From: Oceanobacillus salinisoli | Lineage (GTDB): Bacteria; Bacillota; Bacilli; Bacillales; Amphibacillaceae | Assembly (NCBI RefSeq): GCF_009733865.1 | Contig: NZ_WOFB01000002.1 | Location: 248,001-312,000 of the forward strand | Direction of reading: 5' to 3' | Length of the DNA stretch: 64,000 nt | Shown: positions 49,276 through 59,698 of the stretch, one piece after another | How the letters are laid out: every line of letters starts with the position of its first letter | Numbering within the stretch: position 1 is the first letter of the stretch | Translations under genes and position numbers: made by a program | The notes under the pieces: model-generated | The model's database searches: none | What the model was told of the DNA's origin: nothing | Seen by the model: only the letters and a program-made list of their open reading frames with translations

Positions 49276-51099
49276 CTAATTTGCGGCGTCTAATAATTGA
49301 CCTTTGTATAGTTGATAATAATGTCCTTTCTTCTGGATAAGTTCTTCGTGATTTCCCTGTTCTATGATTTTACCGTGTTCCAACATAATAATCCTGTTTG
49401 CTTCCTGAACTGTATTTAAACGATGTGCAATCACAAAACTAGTACGACCTTTCATAAGGCGTTTCAATGCATCCTGGATTTTTAACTCCGTAATCGTATC
49501 AATATTGCTCGTGGCTTCATCTAAAATGAGAATGGTTGGTTCATCCAGCAATGCTCTGGCAATTGTGAGCAGCTGCCTTTGTCCTTGACTGATTCCAGAG
49601 CCTTCCTGATCCAAAATGGTATCATATCCTTTTGGGAGTTTACGGATGAAATCATGGGCATTAGCATCCTTGGCTGCACGTATTATCTCTTCATCAGCTG
49701 CATTTAATTTACCGTAACGAATATTTTCCCGGATTGTTCCTTTAAACAAAAAGGAATCCTGTAAAACAAACGCCATATGCTGACGTAAACTGGAACGTTT
49801 CATGCTTTTTATGTCTGTTCCATCTATGGTGATCTTCCCGCTATCATAGTTGTAGAAGCGGGAGAGCAAGTTGATTATCGTAGTTTTCCCTGCTCCAGTA
49901 TGTCCGACAAAGGCAACCGATTCACCTGGATTTACTTCAAAATGAATATTTTGAAGTATTGGTGTATCTTCGTAGGCAAAAGATACATTGTGAAAGCTCA
50001 CTTTTCCCTTTATAGAGGAGATTTCTATGGCATTTTCTTCATCCATCTCTTCCTCTGCTTCATCCAGAACGTTAAATACTCGTTCTGCACCAGCAATCGC
50101 GGAAAGGAGCAGATTGAACTGGTTTGATAGTTCATTTAGCGGTCTTGTGAATTGTCGGGCGTATTCGGTGAATATAACGATGACTCCTACAGTAACAAGA
50201 TCGGTGTTAATCGTTAACATTCCACCAATGAAAGCAATCATTCCAAAGCTTAAAAAGTTTAAGGTATTCATCACTTTTGGTGTGAAACCGGCAATCGTTT
50301 GTGCCCAAAATCCTGTGTTTTTCAGGCTGTTATTCCGTTTTTTAAATTCTTGAATAACCCGGTCTTCTTGGGTATAGGTTTTTACTACATGCTGCCCTGA
50401 CACAATTTCTTCTACATATCCATTCACTTCTCCAATGTCGCGCTGCTGCATTTTATATAGACGTCCTGTCCGTCTAGTAATCCAGCGCATGGCCAGAAAC
50501 ATCATCGGAATGATGATCATCGTTACTAAAGTTAAAATCGGACTCAGTAACAACATTACAATGACGGTACCGATTAGTGTTAGAACACTGGAGAAAATCT
50601 GGATTACCGAGGAATTTAATACATTATTGATATTATCAATATCATTTGTAAGGCGACTCATTAACTCCCCGTGCTGCCTTTTGTCAAAATAGGAAATAGG
50701 TAAACGGTGAAATTGCTTAAATAAGTGTTCGCGTAAATCCTTGACGGTATTCTGTGCAATGCCTATCATCCAGAAACTTTGCAAAAACATCGATAAAGAG
50801 TGGAAAAGATAGATGAAAATCAAGCCAACTAGCAGGTAACCGAGGCCAGCTACTTCTCGAGTCACAATATAATCGTCGATAGCCATTCCGACCATATAAG
50901 GACCAAGTAAACTCAAGCATGATGTTACAGCAACAGCTAGCAACACAAGAAATAATCTTCCCTTTTCCCTGGCTAAATAGGACCAAATTCGCTTTAGGGT
51001 ACCAGTCATGTTTTTAGCACGCATTTTAGAATCGATATCCACGTCGTCAAGGGGAATTTTTTGATGCTGAAAAGGTGCCTTTATTTCGCTAATTGACAT
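49276..51099 (-). CDS. ABC exporter subunit with canonical ATP site (YfiC/YknV-like)
   Basis: This 607-residue half-transporter has six membrane helices (about 40-320) and a nucleotide-binding domain with Walker A GHTGAGKTT, signature SQGQRQLL and Walker B ILILDEATSNID, with the catalytic Glu present. The AAAGGAG site fits ATG 51099. The frame opens at TTG 51117. It overlaps the stop of the upstream subunit by 11 bp, so the two are translationally coupled and should form a heterodimer that exports lipids, peptides or drugs. Confidence 0.93.
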   Translation of the reverse strand: MSISEIKAPFQHQKIPLDDVDIDSKMRAKNMTGTLKRIWSYLAREKGRLFLVLLAVAVTSCLSLLGPYMVGMAIDDYIVTREVAGLGYLLVGLIFIYLFHSLSMFLQSFWMIGIAQNTVKDLREHLFKQFHRLPISYFDKRQHGELMSRLTNDIDNINNVLNSSVIQIFSSVLTLIGTVIVMLLLSPILTLVTMIIIPMMFLAMRWITRRTGRLYKMQQRDIGEVNGYVEEIVSGQHVVKTYTQEDRVIQEFKKRNNSLKNTGFWAQTIAGFTPKVMNTLNFLSFGMIAFIGGMLTINTDLVTVGVIVIFTEYARQFTRPLNELSNQFNLLLSAIAGAERVFNVLDEAEEEMDEENAIEISSIKGKVSFHNVSFAYEDTPILQNIHFEVNPGESVAFVGHTGAGKTTIINLLSRFYNYDSGKITIDGTDIKSMKRSSLRQHMAFVLQDSFLFKGTIRENIRYGKLNAADEEIIRAAKDANAHDFIRKLPKGYDTILDQEGSGISQGQRQLLTIARALLDEPTILILDEATSNIDTITELKIQDALKRLMKGRTSFVIAHRLNTVQEANRIIMLEHGKIIEQGNHEELIQKKGHYYQLYKGQLLDAAN

Positions 51100-52837
51100 G
51101 TGCATACTCCTTTCCAAGCTGTGATTCTACAATTTGCTGATACAAGTCAGATGTCATTAATAATTCTTCATGGGTACCTAATGCTAAGATTTCCCCTTCA
51201 TCCATTAATAATATTTGATCTGCTTTGCTTGCGGTTGATATCTTTTGCGTAATGATAATAATAGTGCATTGATAGTTTCGAATGGCATCAAGTAAACGGG
51301 ATTCTGTTGCTAAATCCAGTGCACTTGTACTGTCATCCAGCATTAATATTTTTGGTTTTCTTACAAGTGCGCGGGCAATGGAAATTCGCTGTTTTTGACC
51401 GCCGGATAAATTGACGCCTTTTTGACCAACCTTTGTCTCATATTGATTAGGCAGTTCCATAATCGTTTCATGAATTTGCGCGTCTTTTGCCGCTTGCATC
51501 ACTTCCTCCAATGTAGCTCCTTTTTTCCCCCAGGCAATATTGTCAAAAATGGTACCTGAAAATAATAAAGGACTTTGCGGTACAAAACCAATGCTACCGC
51601 GTAATTGTTCAAAACTGTAGGAATGAATCGGCTGATCATCAATGTAAATTTCGCCATCAGTTGTATCATAAAGCCTTGGCATCAACTGGAAGAGAGAGGT
51701 TTTTCCAGATCCAGTTGCACCTATCATCGCCAACTTCCTCCCTGCAGGTAAAGTAAAGGAGATATTCTTCAATACTGGCTCATTACTATTTGGATATTGG
51801 AAAAATACATGGTCATATTCCACTTTTCCATTTTGTACAGTTACCGTTTTCTTCGGGTCTGCTGTATCAACGATGTCAACATCAACCGTTAATACTTCAT
51901 TTATTCGGTCTGCGGATGCTTTCGTGCGGGAGAGCGCCATAATGATAAAGGAAAACATTGAAATCGACATGGATACACGAAGGGCATAGTTAATAATGGT
52001 TACTACTTCACCGACATTGGTATTTCCAGCAACGATTTGAGAGTTACCAAACCAGATAATAAATACCAAACTCATGTTCATAACAAAAAATAAGACAGGT
52101 GTGGAAGCTTCTACAAAACGAAAGGTGTTTCGTGTTGAATTCGCTAAATTGCGATTTGCTTTTTCAAATCGGCTTCCTTCAAAATTGCGGCGAAAAAATG
52201 CTTTAATCAGTCGCATACCAGCAAGGTTTTCCTGCATGATACGATTGACATTGTCTACGTTTCCTTGCACCTTCATAAACATTTTCCCTGCAAATTTAAG
52301 GACAATCGATAAGAAAAAAATAAGCAATGGAACTGTAATGAAGAAAATAAGAGCAAGTCTTGCGTGAACGACAAAGGCCATAATCACACCGCCCACTACA
52401 GTAAGAGGGGCTTTTGCCATAATTCGAAGTCCCATAAATACGGTGTTCTGCACTTGGCGAACATCATTTGTAAACCGAGTAACGAGTGCAGAGGTTGGGT
52501 ACTGATTTAAATTTTTAAACGAGAAATCCTGGATTTTTTCAAATAATTTTTGGCGAAGATCATAGCCATAAGAAAAACTGACATGTGATGAATAAAAGGA
52601 ATTAAGAACACCAGCCAAAAAGGAAAAGAAAGCTAGCACAATCATCATGCTGCCCCACATCGTGATATTCTCTAAATCCTGATTCATCACACCTTCATTA
52701 ATCATTAATCCGAGGAAAAAGGGAAGAAGAAGTTCTACCGCCAGTTCTATGAGCATCAAAAATAGTGCGATGCCTGCGGAGAGTTTATACGGTTTTAAAA
52801 AAGACAAGACATTTCTCACGATGTACCTCCAATACAA
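51089..52837 (-). CDS. ABC exporter subunit with degenerate ATP site (YfiB/YknU-like)
   Basis: This 582-residue half-transporter has six membrane helices and an NBD with Walker A GATGSGKTS and signature LSGGQKQRISIARAL. Its Walker B is ILMLDDSTSALD, where Asp replaces the catalytic Glu. That is the mark of the non-hydrolysing site in heterodimeric exporters such as BmrCD and TM287/288, and it complements the canonical partner downstream. First gene of the pair. The start is taken at 52837 with GGAGGT just upstream. Confidence 0.93.
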   Translation of the reverse strand: MYWRYIVRNVLSFLKPYKLSAGIALFLMLIELAVELLLPFFLGLMINEGVMNQDLENITMWGSMMIVLAFFSFLAGVLNSFYSSHVSFSYGYDLRQKLFEKIQDFSFKNLNQYPTSALVTRFTNDVRQVQNTVFMGLRIMAKAPLTVVGGVIMAFVVHARLALIFFITVPLLIFFLSIVLKFAGKMFMKVQGNVDNVNRIMQENLAGMRLIKAFFRRNFEGSRFEKANRNLANSTRNTFRFVEASTPVLFFVMNMSLVFIIWFGNSQIVAGNTNVGEVVTIINYALRVSMSISMFSFIIMALSRTKASADRINEVLTVDVDIVDTADPKKTVTVQNGKVEYDHVFFQYPNSNEPVLKNISFTLPAGRKLAMIGATGSGKTSLFQLMPRLYDTTDGEIYIDDQPIHSYSFEQLRGSIGFVPQSPLLFSGTIFDNIAWGKKGATLEEVMQAAKDAQIHETIMELPNQYETKVGQKGVNLSGGQKQRISIARALVRKPKILMLDDSTSALDLATESRLLDAIRNYQCTIIIITQKISTASKADQILLMDEGEILALGTHEELLMTSDLYQQIVESQLGKEYAHVN

Positions 52838-53010
52838 AATAAAAACAATTTTTCTACTATTATAATAGTATCATTCAATTTTATCCAGTTTCTTATTTCG
52901 TGTTTCGAAATGAATGGAAATCTAATTTGTCTGTTTAATATGCTCTACTTTGTTTCAACTTAAAAATAGTACTGTCTTCCTATTAAAATGGTCGATAATA
53001 AGAACACAAG

Positions 53011-55980
53011 GTGATAGCTTTATCTACCCAAATGCGCGAAAATAAATTGTACCAATTAACGTGTACGGAAAAGAATTTAATTATATTTCAAGTGCATGCA
53101 GAAAGGGAAATGCAAATGTCGATGGATGATATTTTTAATAAATGGAAACAGACGGATTTTGTGGAACAAGTGAAACAGCGTATCAATTTTAAGGGAAATA
53201 ATCAGGACGATGATTTTATTCAGCTGTTGTTATCGGGCTTTCAATCGTTACAGTTTATAATTTATGTGATGGAAGTCAGAGATGGAAAATACGTTTATTC
53301 TTATGCCAACGAAGCAGGGCTTGAAATCCTGCAAAGTGACCAATCACTCTTTGGAAAAACTTTTGAGGATGTATTGTCTAAGGAAAGTGCAGAGAACATG
53401 GAACAGCATTATCGGGAAGCTGTCATGTCTAATGAGGTTACCAGATTTGAAGATGAAATGATCCTGCAAAGTGGTGAAGAAGTAATCCAGGAAACGACAC
53501 TAACACCTTTTTCTTTCCAGGAACAAAAGTATGTCATCGCTGTAGTAAAGGATATTACGGAAAAAAATAGGCAATGGGATACCTTAATCCAATCGAAAAG
53601 GCGTTTGGAGGAAAATGAACAGCGCTTATCTTCGCTGGTCGATCACAATAAGAATGCCGTATATATGTTTAATAAAAGTGGTTATTTTCTGGAAGTAAAT
53701 CAGACAACTGAGAATATGTCCGGATATTCAAGCGGAAATTTAATAGGGAAACATTTCTCAAATATTGTTGTACCAAGGGATCGAGAAGAAGTAGAAGAGC
53801 AATTTCAACTAGCCGTTCAGGGACACACTGTGGATTATGAGACGACTATCTACCATAAAGATGGCCATGAGATTCATGTCTATGTACAAAATATTCCATA
53901 CATCATTAATGGAGAAATAAAAGGCGTATATGGGATGGCTACAGATATCACTTCTGAGAAAAAGCTGTTTGAAGAAATGAGAATGCAAAATAATTTTTAT
54001 AATTCATTACTGAAAGATAATACCGATACGATCGTTATTATAGATAATAACCATCAGGTTCAATATGTTAATGATGCATTTATAAATCTATTTGGTTTCG
54101 CGGAAAAAGAAGTACTAGGGGAAGAAATGCTTACCGTACCTGACTGGCTAAAAACAGAAACGGATGAGATACAAAATCAAGTATTACAAGGAAAGAAAAT
54201 ACAGGATCTACATGCGAAAAGACAACGGAAGTCTGGAGAATTACTGGACATGAGTCTTACATTTTCCCCGATTTATGATGAAACGGATCATATTATTGGG
54301 ATGTCAATTACCGGCAGAGATATTACAAACACGATAAACGAACAACGGCAAATCAAAAAAGAAATGGAAGAGTTTGAACTTGTCTGGAAACATACGACAA
54401 ATGCGATATGCCTGATTGGGTATGATGGCTCCATTATTAGGTCGAATCCAGGATTTGAAGAAATGTTTGGCGTGAAATCTGAACCGAATAAAAAAATGTC
54501 ACTATCCGATATTCAACCAGAGTATCTCAATAATCAGATGGATTCGCTATTATCGAGGCTCAGTGAAGACCGGAACCCAATCGTATCCAGTACAAAACGA
54601 AAACGCAAAGATGGTACAGAGTTTGATGCAGAAGTTACCTACACCCCAATCCAGGAAGGAAATATGCTGGCAATTGCAACCTATAGGGATGTGACAGATT
54701 CTAATGCATTACTGGAAGAAATAAAAGAAAGGGAAGAGATGTATCGACAAATTGCAGAGTCACTTCCTGAAGCAATATTCATTTACCATAAAGATAAGGT
54801 GGACTATGTTAATCAACAAGGTTTGGAATTGCTAAATGCGAAAAACTCAAACCAGGTTGTTGGAAAAGGTCTATCCGATTTTATTCATCCGAAAAACAGG
54901 AAACACGTTATAGAGCAAATGAAAGAGGCAGAACAGCAATTACAAGAGGTTGAACCGAGTGAAGAGAAATTTCTTACACTCGATGGGGAAACTTTTTATG
55001 CAGAGACCCTAAAAGTACCGGTCACCATTCATGGAAGAACGTCCATACTCGTATTGGTCAGGGATATAACAGCAAAAAGAAGGGCCGAACAGGCGATGAA
55101 AGAAAGTGAAGAAAGATTCCGCATCATTGCCGAAAATTCCACGGATATTATCAAAGTACTCGATTCGAAAAGACGAGTGACTTATGCTTCGCCGACAGTG
55201 GAGCATATTTTAGGATATCCTGTCAGAGAAATTATCGGAAAACCTTATATACATTCCATTCATCCAGAGGATACAGAAGTAGTGGAGCGGCACTTTACTA
55301 ACATGCTGCAGACGAAAGAAAACTTTGAAATGGAAGTAAGACAAATGCATCAGGAGGGCTATTCCATCTGGATGCGTTCCCATGTTATTCCAAATGTTAA
55401 TGAACAGGGTGAAATTGAAAAGATAGTCGTAATCTGTAAAGACATCTCGGAAAATAAACGTAAAGAAGAAAAGCTTTCCAAAATGGCCTTTTATGATCAA
55501 CTCACCGGATTACCGAACAGACGATTGTTTAATGACCGACTGGAACAGGCAATGTATACGACGGATCGCACCGGAAAACAGACAGCATTGATGATGATGG
55601 ACTGTGACAAATTCAAGGATATTAACGATACATTGGGGCATGACGTGGGTGATGAAGTAATTAAGGAATTTGGTCGCAGAGTAAAGTTAACTATTCGCAA
55701 AACGGATACTGTTTCAAGGGTCGGAGGGGACGAATTTACTGTAGTTCTTCCAGAGTTGAAGAGTGAACTGGATGCGATAGAAGTAGGGAATAGAATACTG
55801 GAGAATGTACGGAAACCAATGCAAATAAGCGGTCATGAAATAGAAATTACAACAAGTATCGGTATATCCTTCTATCCGACGGGTGGCCGCGATTCTGACC
55901 AAATATTTAAGCAGGCGGATGAAAATTTGTATAAAGCAAAAGAACGCGGAGGGAATACACTATTTACAGATATTTACTAA
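53011..55980 (+). CDS. Multi-PAS diguanylate cyclase
   Basis: This protein of up to 989 residues has about six PAS domains in tandem (for example GKHFSNIVVPRDREEVEEQF, VIIDNNHQVQYVNDAFI, SNPGFEEMF, SPTVEHILGYPVREI) and a C-terminal GGDEF domain. The GGDEF motif is intact at 905-909 (VGGDEFTVVL), and an RxxD inhibition site (RKTD) lies five residues before it, so it should make cyclic di-GMP from GTP under product control. There is no EAL domain or membrane helix. The GTG start at 53011 is uncertain; ATG 53116, after AAAGGG, is an alternative. A PilZ gene follows 80 bp downstream. Confidence 0.93.
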   Translation: MIALSTQMRENKLYQLTCTEKNLIIFQVHAEREMQMSMDDIFNKWKQTDFVEQVKQRINFKGNNQDDDFIQLLLSGFQSLQFIIYVMEVRDGKYVYSYANEAGLEILQSDQSLFGKTFEDVLSKESAENMEQHYREAVMSNEVTRFEDEMILQSGEEVIQETTLTPFSFQEQKYVIAVVKDITEKNRQWDTLIQSKRRLEENEQRLSSLVDHNKNAVYMFNKSGYFLEVNQTTENMSGYSSGNLIGKHFSNIVVPRDREEVEEQFQLAVQGHTVDYETTIYHKDGHEIHVYVQNIPYIINGEIKGVYGMATDITSEKKLFEEMRMQNNFYNSLLKDNTDTIVIIDNNHQVQYVNDAFINLFGFAEKEVLGEEMLTVPDWLKTETDEIQNQVLQGKKIQDLHAKRQRKSGELLDMSLTFSPIYDETDHIIGMSITGRDITNTINEQRQIKKEMEEFELVWKHTTNAICLIGYDGSIIRSNPGFEEMFGVKSEPNKKMSLSDIQPEYLNNQMDSLLSRLSEDRNPIVSSTKRKRKDGTEFDAEVTYTPIQEGNMLAIATYRDVTDSNALLEEIKEREEMYRQIAESLPEAIFIYHKDKVDYVNQQGLELLNAKNSNQVVGKGLSDFIHPKNRKHVIEQMKEAEQQLQEVEPSEEKFLTLDGETFYAETLKVPVTIHGRTSILVLVRDITAKRRAEQAMKESEERFRIIAENSTDIIKVLDSKRRVTYASPTVEHILGYPVREIIGKPYIHSIHPEDTEVVERHFTNMLQTKENFEMEVRQMHQEGYSIWMRSHVIPNVNEQGEIEKIVVICKDISENKRKEEKLSKMAFYDQLTGLPNRRLFNDRLEQAMYTTDRTGKQTALMMMDCDKFKDINDTLGHDVGDEVIKEFGRRVKLTIRKTDTVSRVGGDEFTVVLPELKSELDAIEVGNRILENVRKPMQISGHEIEITTSIGISFYPTGGRDSDQIFKQADENLYKAKERGGNTLFTDIY

Positions 55981-56060
55981 TTTAGAAATTATTCTTGGAG
56001 TGATTTTATTAATATAGTATATGGGAGACTAATCAAGCTAATGAAAGTAGGTACAAAAAT

Positions 56061-56423
56061 ATGAGGTATAAAAGAGATGAGCCTTTTCGTTATACTTTCG
56101 GAATACCTATACCAGCATCTTTTAAAATTTTAAAAATAGAAAACAAGATGATTGATTCTTCAAAAGGTGAAGCAAAAATCATCGATGTAAGCCCAGAAGG
56201 AGCAAAATTAAATTCAGAACTGGAATTACCAAGTAAACCTGTTCAAATAACGATTACTTTTAAGTTAAACGGTAAAGAATTTAATGTGATTGGGAATGTT
56301 ATGTGGAAGAAACCAGTAGGGGTGACATTTGATTACGGAATACAACTTGAAATAGATGAGGATCATAGGCGGGAACTAATTGAGCATCTTAAATTGTTTT
56401 CAAAGAATGCAATGGATAAGTGA
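56061..56423 (+). CDS. PilZ-domain protein, probable c-di-GMP effector
   Basis: This 120-residue protein starts MRYKRDEPFRYTFGIPIPA and has DVSPEGAKL, the DxSxxG half of the PilZ c-di-GMP-binding signature. The N-terminal Arg residues (RYKR...R) can supply the other half, although the spacing is not the textbook RxxxR. It ends in a helix. Placed directly behind a diguanylate cyclase, it is likely to read that signal. Confidence 0.85.
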   Translation: MRYKRDEPFRYTFGIPIPASFKILKIENKMIDSSKGEAKIIDVSPEGAKLNSELELPSKPVQITITFKLNGKEFNVIGNVMWKKPVGVTFDYGIQLEIDEDHRRELIEHLKLFSKNAMDK

Positions 56424-56451
56424 ACTGGGTGCATGCCTAGTTCATTTTTTT
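56421..56451 (+). terminator. Terminator after the PilZ gene
   Basis: TGAACTGGG / CCTAGTTCA stem overlapping the stop codon, then TTTTTTT. Confidence 0.85.
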
Positions 56452-56606
56452 AGGCTGTTTTCTAAAAGATGATTACTTTTGCAAGTCTTATATCGCATTG
56501 GATACAAAGTGAACTAGCTTTAGATGAAATTGGAGCTTAATCTATCGGAATTACCACCACATAAATTCCACAAAACTCATATTCGTAAAATAACGTCTAT
56601 ATCGTT

Positions 56607-56653
56607 TTGACAATCGTTTACATATGATGTATATTATCTGATGTGCGAACGAT
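56607..56653 (+). promoter_or_regulatory. Promoter of guaC with possible PurR half-sites
   Basis: TTGACA (56607-56612), 17 bp, TATATT (56630-56635). CGAACGAT at 56646-56653, and ATCGTTT at 56601 and 56613 in the other orientation, resemble halves of Pur boxes. guaC belongs to the PurR regulon in B. subtilis. Confidence 0.6.
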
Positions 56654-56700
56654 AATAAGGGAAATATGTTAAAATATCCGTGTTTTAGGGAGTGTATATC

Positions 56701-57682
56701 ATGGAAAATGTATTTGATTATGAAGATATTCAGTTAATTCCCGCAAAATGTGTGGTTAATAGCCGCTCTGAGTGTGATACGACAGTAACACTTGGAGGAC
56801 GAACTTTTAAATTACCGGTAGTTCCTGCTAATATGCAGACGATTATAGATGAAAGAATTGCAACGTATCGCTGAAAATGGCTACTTTTATATAATGCATC
56901 GATTCCAGCCGGAGAAGCGAATCGATTTTATTAAAGATATGAATGAACGTACCTTATATTCATCCATTAGTGTTGGTGTCAAAGAGGAAGAATATAGTTT
57001 TATTGAACAATTAGCTATAGAAAATCTATCCCCAGAGTATATTACGATTGATATTGCCCATGGACACTCCAATGCGGTGATTGAGATGATTCAGCATATC
57101 AAGAAGCACTTACCGGAAAGCTTTGTTATCGCAGGGAATGTTGGTACACCTGAAGCTGTTAGAGAGTTAGAAAACGCTGGATCAGATGCAACCAAAGTTG
57201 GAATTGGACCTGGAAAAGTTTGTATTACAAAAATTAAAACCGGTTTCGGTACTGGCGGTTGGCAGTTAGCAGCACTGCACTGGTGTTCGAAGACAGCAAC
57301 CAAGCCGATTATAGCTGATGGAGGAATCCGTACGCACGGAGATATTGCAAAATCCATTCGCTTCGGTGCAACAATGGTTATGATTGGGTCTTTATTTGCT
57401 GGTCATGAAGAGTCTCCAGGAGAAACAAAAGAGAAAGATGGCAAGCTTTATAAGGAATATTTCGGTTCAGCCTCTGAATTTCAAAAAGGGGAAAAGAAAA
57501 ATGTAGAAGGAAAGAAGATGTTTGTGGACTACAAAGGATCATTGCAAGATACACTAGATGAATTGGAGCAGGATCTTCAATCTTCTATCTCTTATGCAGG
57601 AGGAAAAGAAATAAAAGCCATCCGTAATGTCGATTATGTTGTTGTGAAGAATTCGATTTTTAATGGGGATAGGGTTTATTAG
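56701..57682 (+). pseudogene. guaC: GMP reductase gene, frameshifted
   Basis: From ATG 56701 ([20 protein letters not shown]...[17 protein letters not shown]) the frame hits TGA at 56872. The rest of GuaC continues in another frame from [18 protein letters not shown] to the TAG at 57680. It includes the NADPH/IMP-site segment [12 protein letters not shown] with the catalytic Cys, and [11 protein letters not shown]. The lesion is at about 56868-56872 and fits loss of two bases or gain of one. Everything else, including promoter and terminator, is well conserved, so the mutation is recent or a sequencing error. The intact enzyme turns GMP into IMP. Confidence 0.9.
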
Positions 57683-57708
57683 AAAGAGAATATTTTCTTA
57701 AGAAAACA

Positions 57709-57742
57709 GAAGCTAGGGATGTGAACCCTAGCTTTTTTTTTC
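57709..57742 (+). terminator. Terminator of guaC
   Basis: AGCTAGGG / CCCTAGCT stem followed by nine or ten T residues. Confidence 0.92.
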
Positions 57743-57855
57743 ACGTAAGGAAAATTATCCAAGAAGTATGTTCGGTTTACCTTAAATTTTAATGTCCCTA
57801 GTATAAGAAAAACGAACACATTCTCTAAAAGACGAGCGAATGCTTCGTTTTCTAA

Positions 57856-58212
57856 CTATGCTGGTGATTTACGGGTTCTACCACTATTTATTAAATAACG
57901 ATGCTGAAAAATCTCGGTGACAGCGAGTAAAAGTCCCGTAAATAAGGCTCCAAAGAAAGTTACTTCTGCACCAGCTAAAAACAGTGAAACAAAATAAACG
58001 ATTAAAGTAGCAGCGGCAAAGTCCATAAGAGTACTAGTCCAAAAGGTATCCGCTTTTAACAGGAAAATTTCCATCATATGAGCAGCTACAGCGAGAATTA
58101 AACCAACAATTATAGGCTGCCAAAGATTAGCGTATGTCACATTTGGGAATAAGAAAGACGCGATGAAAACGGTAATAGGACAGACAAAGATTTTAATTAT
58201 TAGACCTGTCAT
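57856..58212 (-). CDS. DUF2512 (YndM-like) membrane protein
   Basis: This 118-residue protein has four hydrophobic helices and the family start LIIKIFVCPITVFIASFLFP, then HMMEIFLLKADTFWTSTLMD. Function is unknown. In Bacillus this family is found mainly in spore-formers. AAAAAGGAGG precedes the ATG. Confidence 0.85.
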   Translation of the reverse strand: MTGLIIKIFVCPITVFIASFLFPNVTYANLWQPIIVGLILAVAAHMMEIFLLKADTFWTSTLMDFAAATLIVYFVSLFLAGAEVTFFGALFTGLLLAVTEIFQHRYLINSGRTRKSPA

Positions 58213-58334
58213 TATATACCCTCCTTTTTAGGAGTAGTATTTTCCAAGAAAATAAAAAGAATACAAAAAGGCTTTTATTTTAAGGCTGTTATCTAAAAGA
58301 TGTTGCTCTTACAATGTTGTTCTAAATTTAATAT

Positions 58335-58760
58335 ACCCTCCTGACTAATGAAAATTCCTATGGTGATGCTCTCGCTTGTTCTCATGATGATAGCGGACTT
58401 TATTCGCTCAGGCAGAATACTTACGGTTCGTGGGGACGACCTAAAGGCTCATCAAGGAAAACCGGTGCGCCTCTAGTTTTTTATTAACGCTCCGTAGTAG
58501 GCTTCCTCGGTGCAAGGGAAAAAAAAGATTACTCAGTAGTGCTCGCGCTGCTAAAGTCTAAACACGAGTGATAAATTTCCTCTAATGGTTGATATCCCGC
58601 ATACACTGGTTGATATGTGCGGCCGTTGTGTTGATATTTTGTACAACGGTTGATCTTTGCTTCTTTATGGTCACCCGCGGAAGTAGGTAGTGTATTTCCG
58701 TAGCGGTAAGTTGGTGCTCCTACATCATTTAAAGTTAGTCAGGAGTTTATATAAATTCAT
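58335..58760. repeat. Family-A intergenic element with TCAGGAGTTTATATAA ends
   Basis: It starts CCTCCTGACTAATG (58337) and ends TTAGTCAGGAGTTTATATAA (58735-58754). The inner GTAGTGTATTTCCGTAGCGG (58690-58709) is the reverse complement of the family-A word at 41197. It also has internal direct repeats (three GGTTGAT words at 58590-58650). Non-coding, and GC-richer than its surroundings. Confidence 0.6.
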
Positions 58761-58909
58761 AACAACAAACTCTGCGAAAAGAGCCGATTTTGAAGAAAGT
58801 GTAAATGTCTGTTATTTCGGACTCTCTCTCCAGTATGAACAAAAAAACAGGCAGAACTAAATCCTGCCCCATCCTCTCCTAGAAATAATTACCTCTTAAT
58901 TTTTGTCAA

Positions 58910-59698
58910 TCACCTGAAATAGCGTTCATCATAACCCAAACGTTCAGAAGCGTCTTTACCTGCCTTAATCACTTTTTTAGCAATGTCTGGGATTTTGTAG
59001 TCTTTCATGCGTTGAATGGGTCCAACAACAGTAATGGCGCTGACTACTTTTCCAGTATAGTCCCTGATTGGTGCAGCAACGGATTTCGTTCCTTCTGTTA
59101 ACTCTTCCGTACTGACTGCATATCCTTGTTTCCGAATCGTTTCCAGTTCTTCTCGAAGTCTGTTTGGATCTGTGATACTATTTTCAGTATAGGCAACTAA
59201 ACCTTTTTCGATGACCTCTTCTACGATACTGCTGTCATTAAAAGCGAGTAAAACTTTCCCTGAACTGGTGCAATAGGAGGGGTTTCTCCTTCCGAGGTGA
59301 GTTAGTATGCGTACAGGGTGATTGCATTCTTCTTTATGAATATAGATCGTATCCAGTCCGTCCATAATCGCTAGGTGTGCTGTTTCACCAGTATCATTAA
59401 CCAGCTTGTAGAGAACTGGTGCAGCTTCATTATGAATTTCCAAGTTATTGGTGACAATCCCGCCAAGTGTCAAGACAGATAGCCCCAGGCGATACTCGCT
59501 TGTTTTCTCATCTTTAATGACAAAGCCCTCACTTGCTAAAGTGGAAAGCAGTCTACTGACAGTGCTTTTTGCAAGACCAAGTTGTTCTGCGAGTTCACTT
59601 ACTTTTTTTGTAGGTTCAAAAGTTGAAAAGCTTTTAAGAATACGCAGGGCATTTTTTACAGAAGAAAGTATTTGTGGGTCACCACTCTTTTTCTTCAT
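58910..59698 (-). CDS. IclR-family transcription regulator
   Basis: This 262-residue protein has an N-terminal winged HTH (VSELAEQLGLAKSTVSRLLS) and a C-terminal effector-binding domain of IclR type (AHLAIMDGLDTIYIHKEECN, TSSGKVLLAFND, EELTEGTKSVAAPIRDYTG). The AAGGAGG site is strong. It is divergent from the aromatic-degradation operon, with a perfect palindrome between them, so it very probably controls that operon in response to a pathway compound. Confidence 0.93.
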   Translation of the reverse strand: MKKKSGDPQILSSVKNALRILKSFSTFEPTKKVSELAEQLGLAKSTVSRLLSTLASEGFVIKDEKTSEYRLGLSVLTLGGIVTNNLEIHNEAAPVLYKLVNDTGETAHLAIMDGLDTIYIHKEECNHPVRILTHLGRRNPSYCTSSGKVLLAFNDSSIVEEVIEKGLVAYTENSITDPNRLREELETIRKQGYAVSTEELTEGTKSVAAPIRDYTGKVVSAITVVGPIQRMKDYKIPDIAKKVIKAGKDASERLGYDERYFR

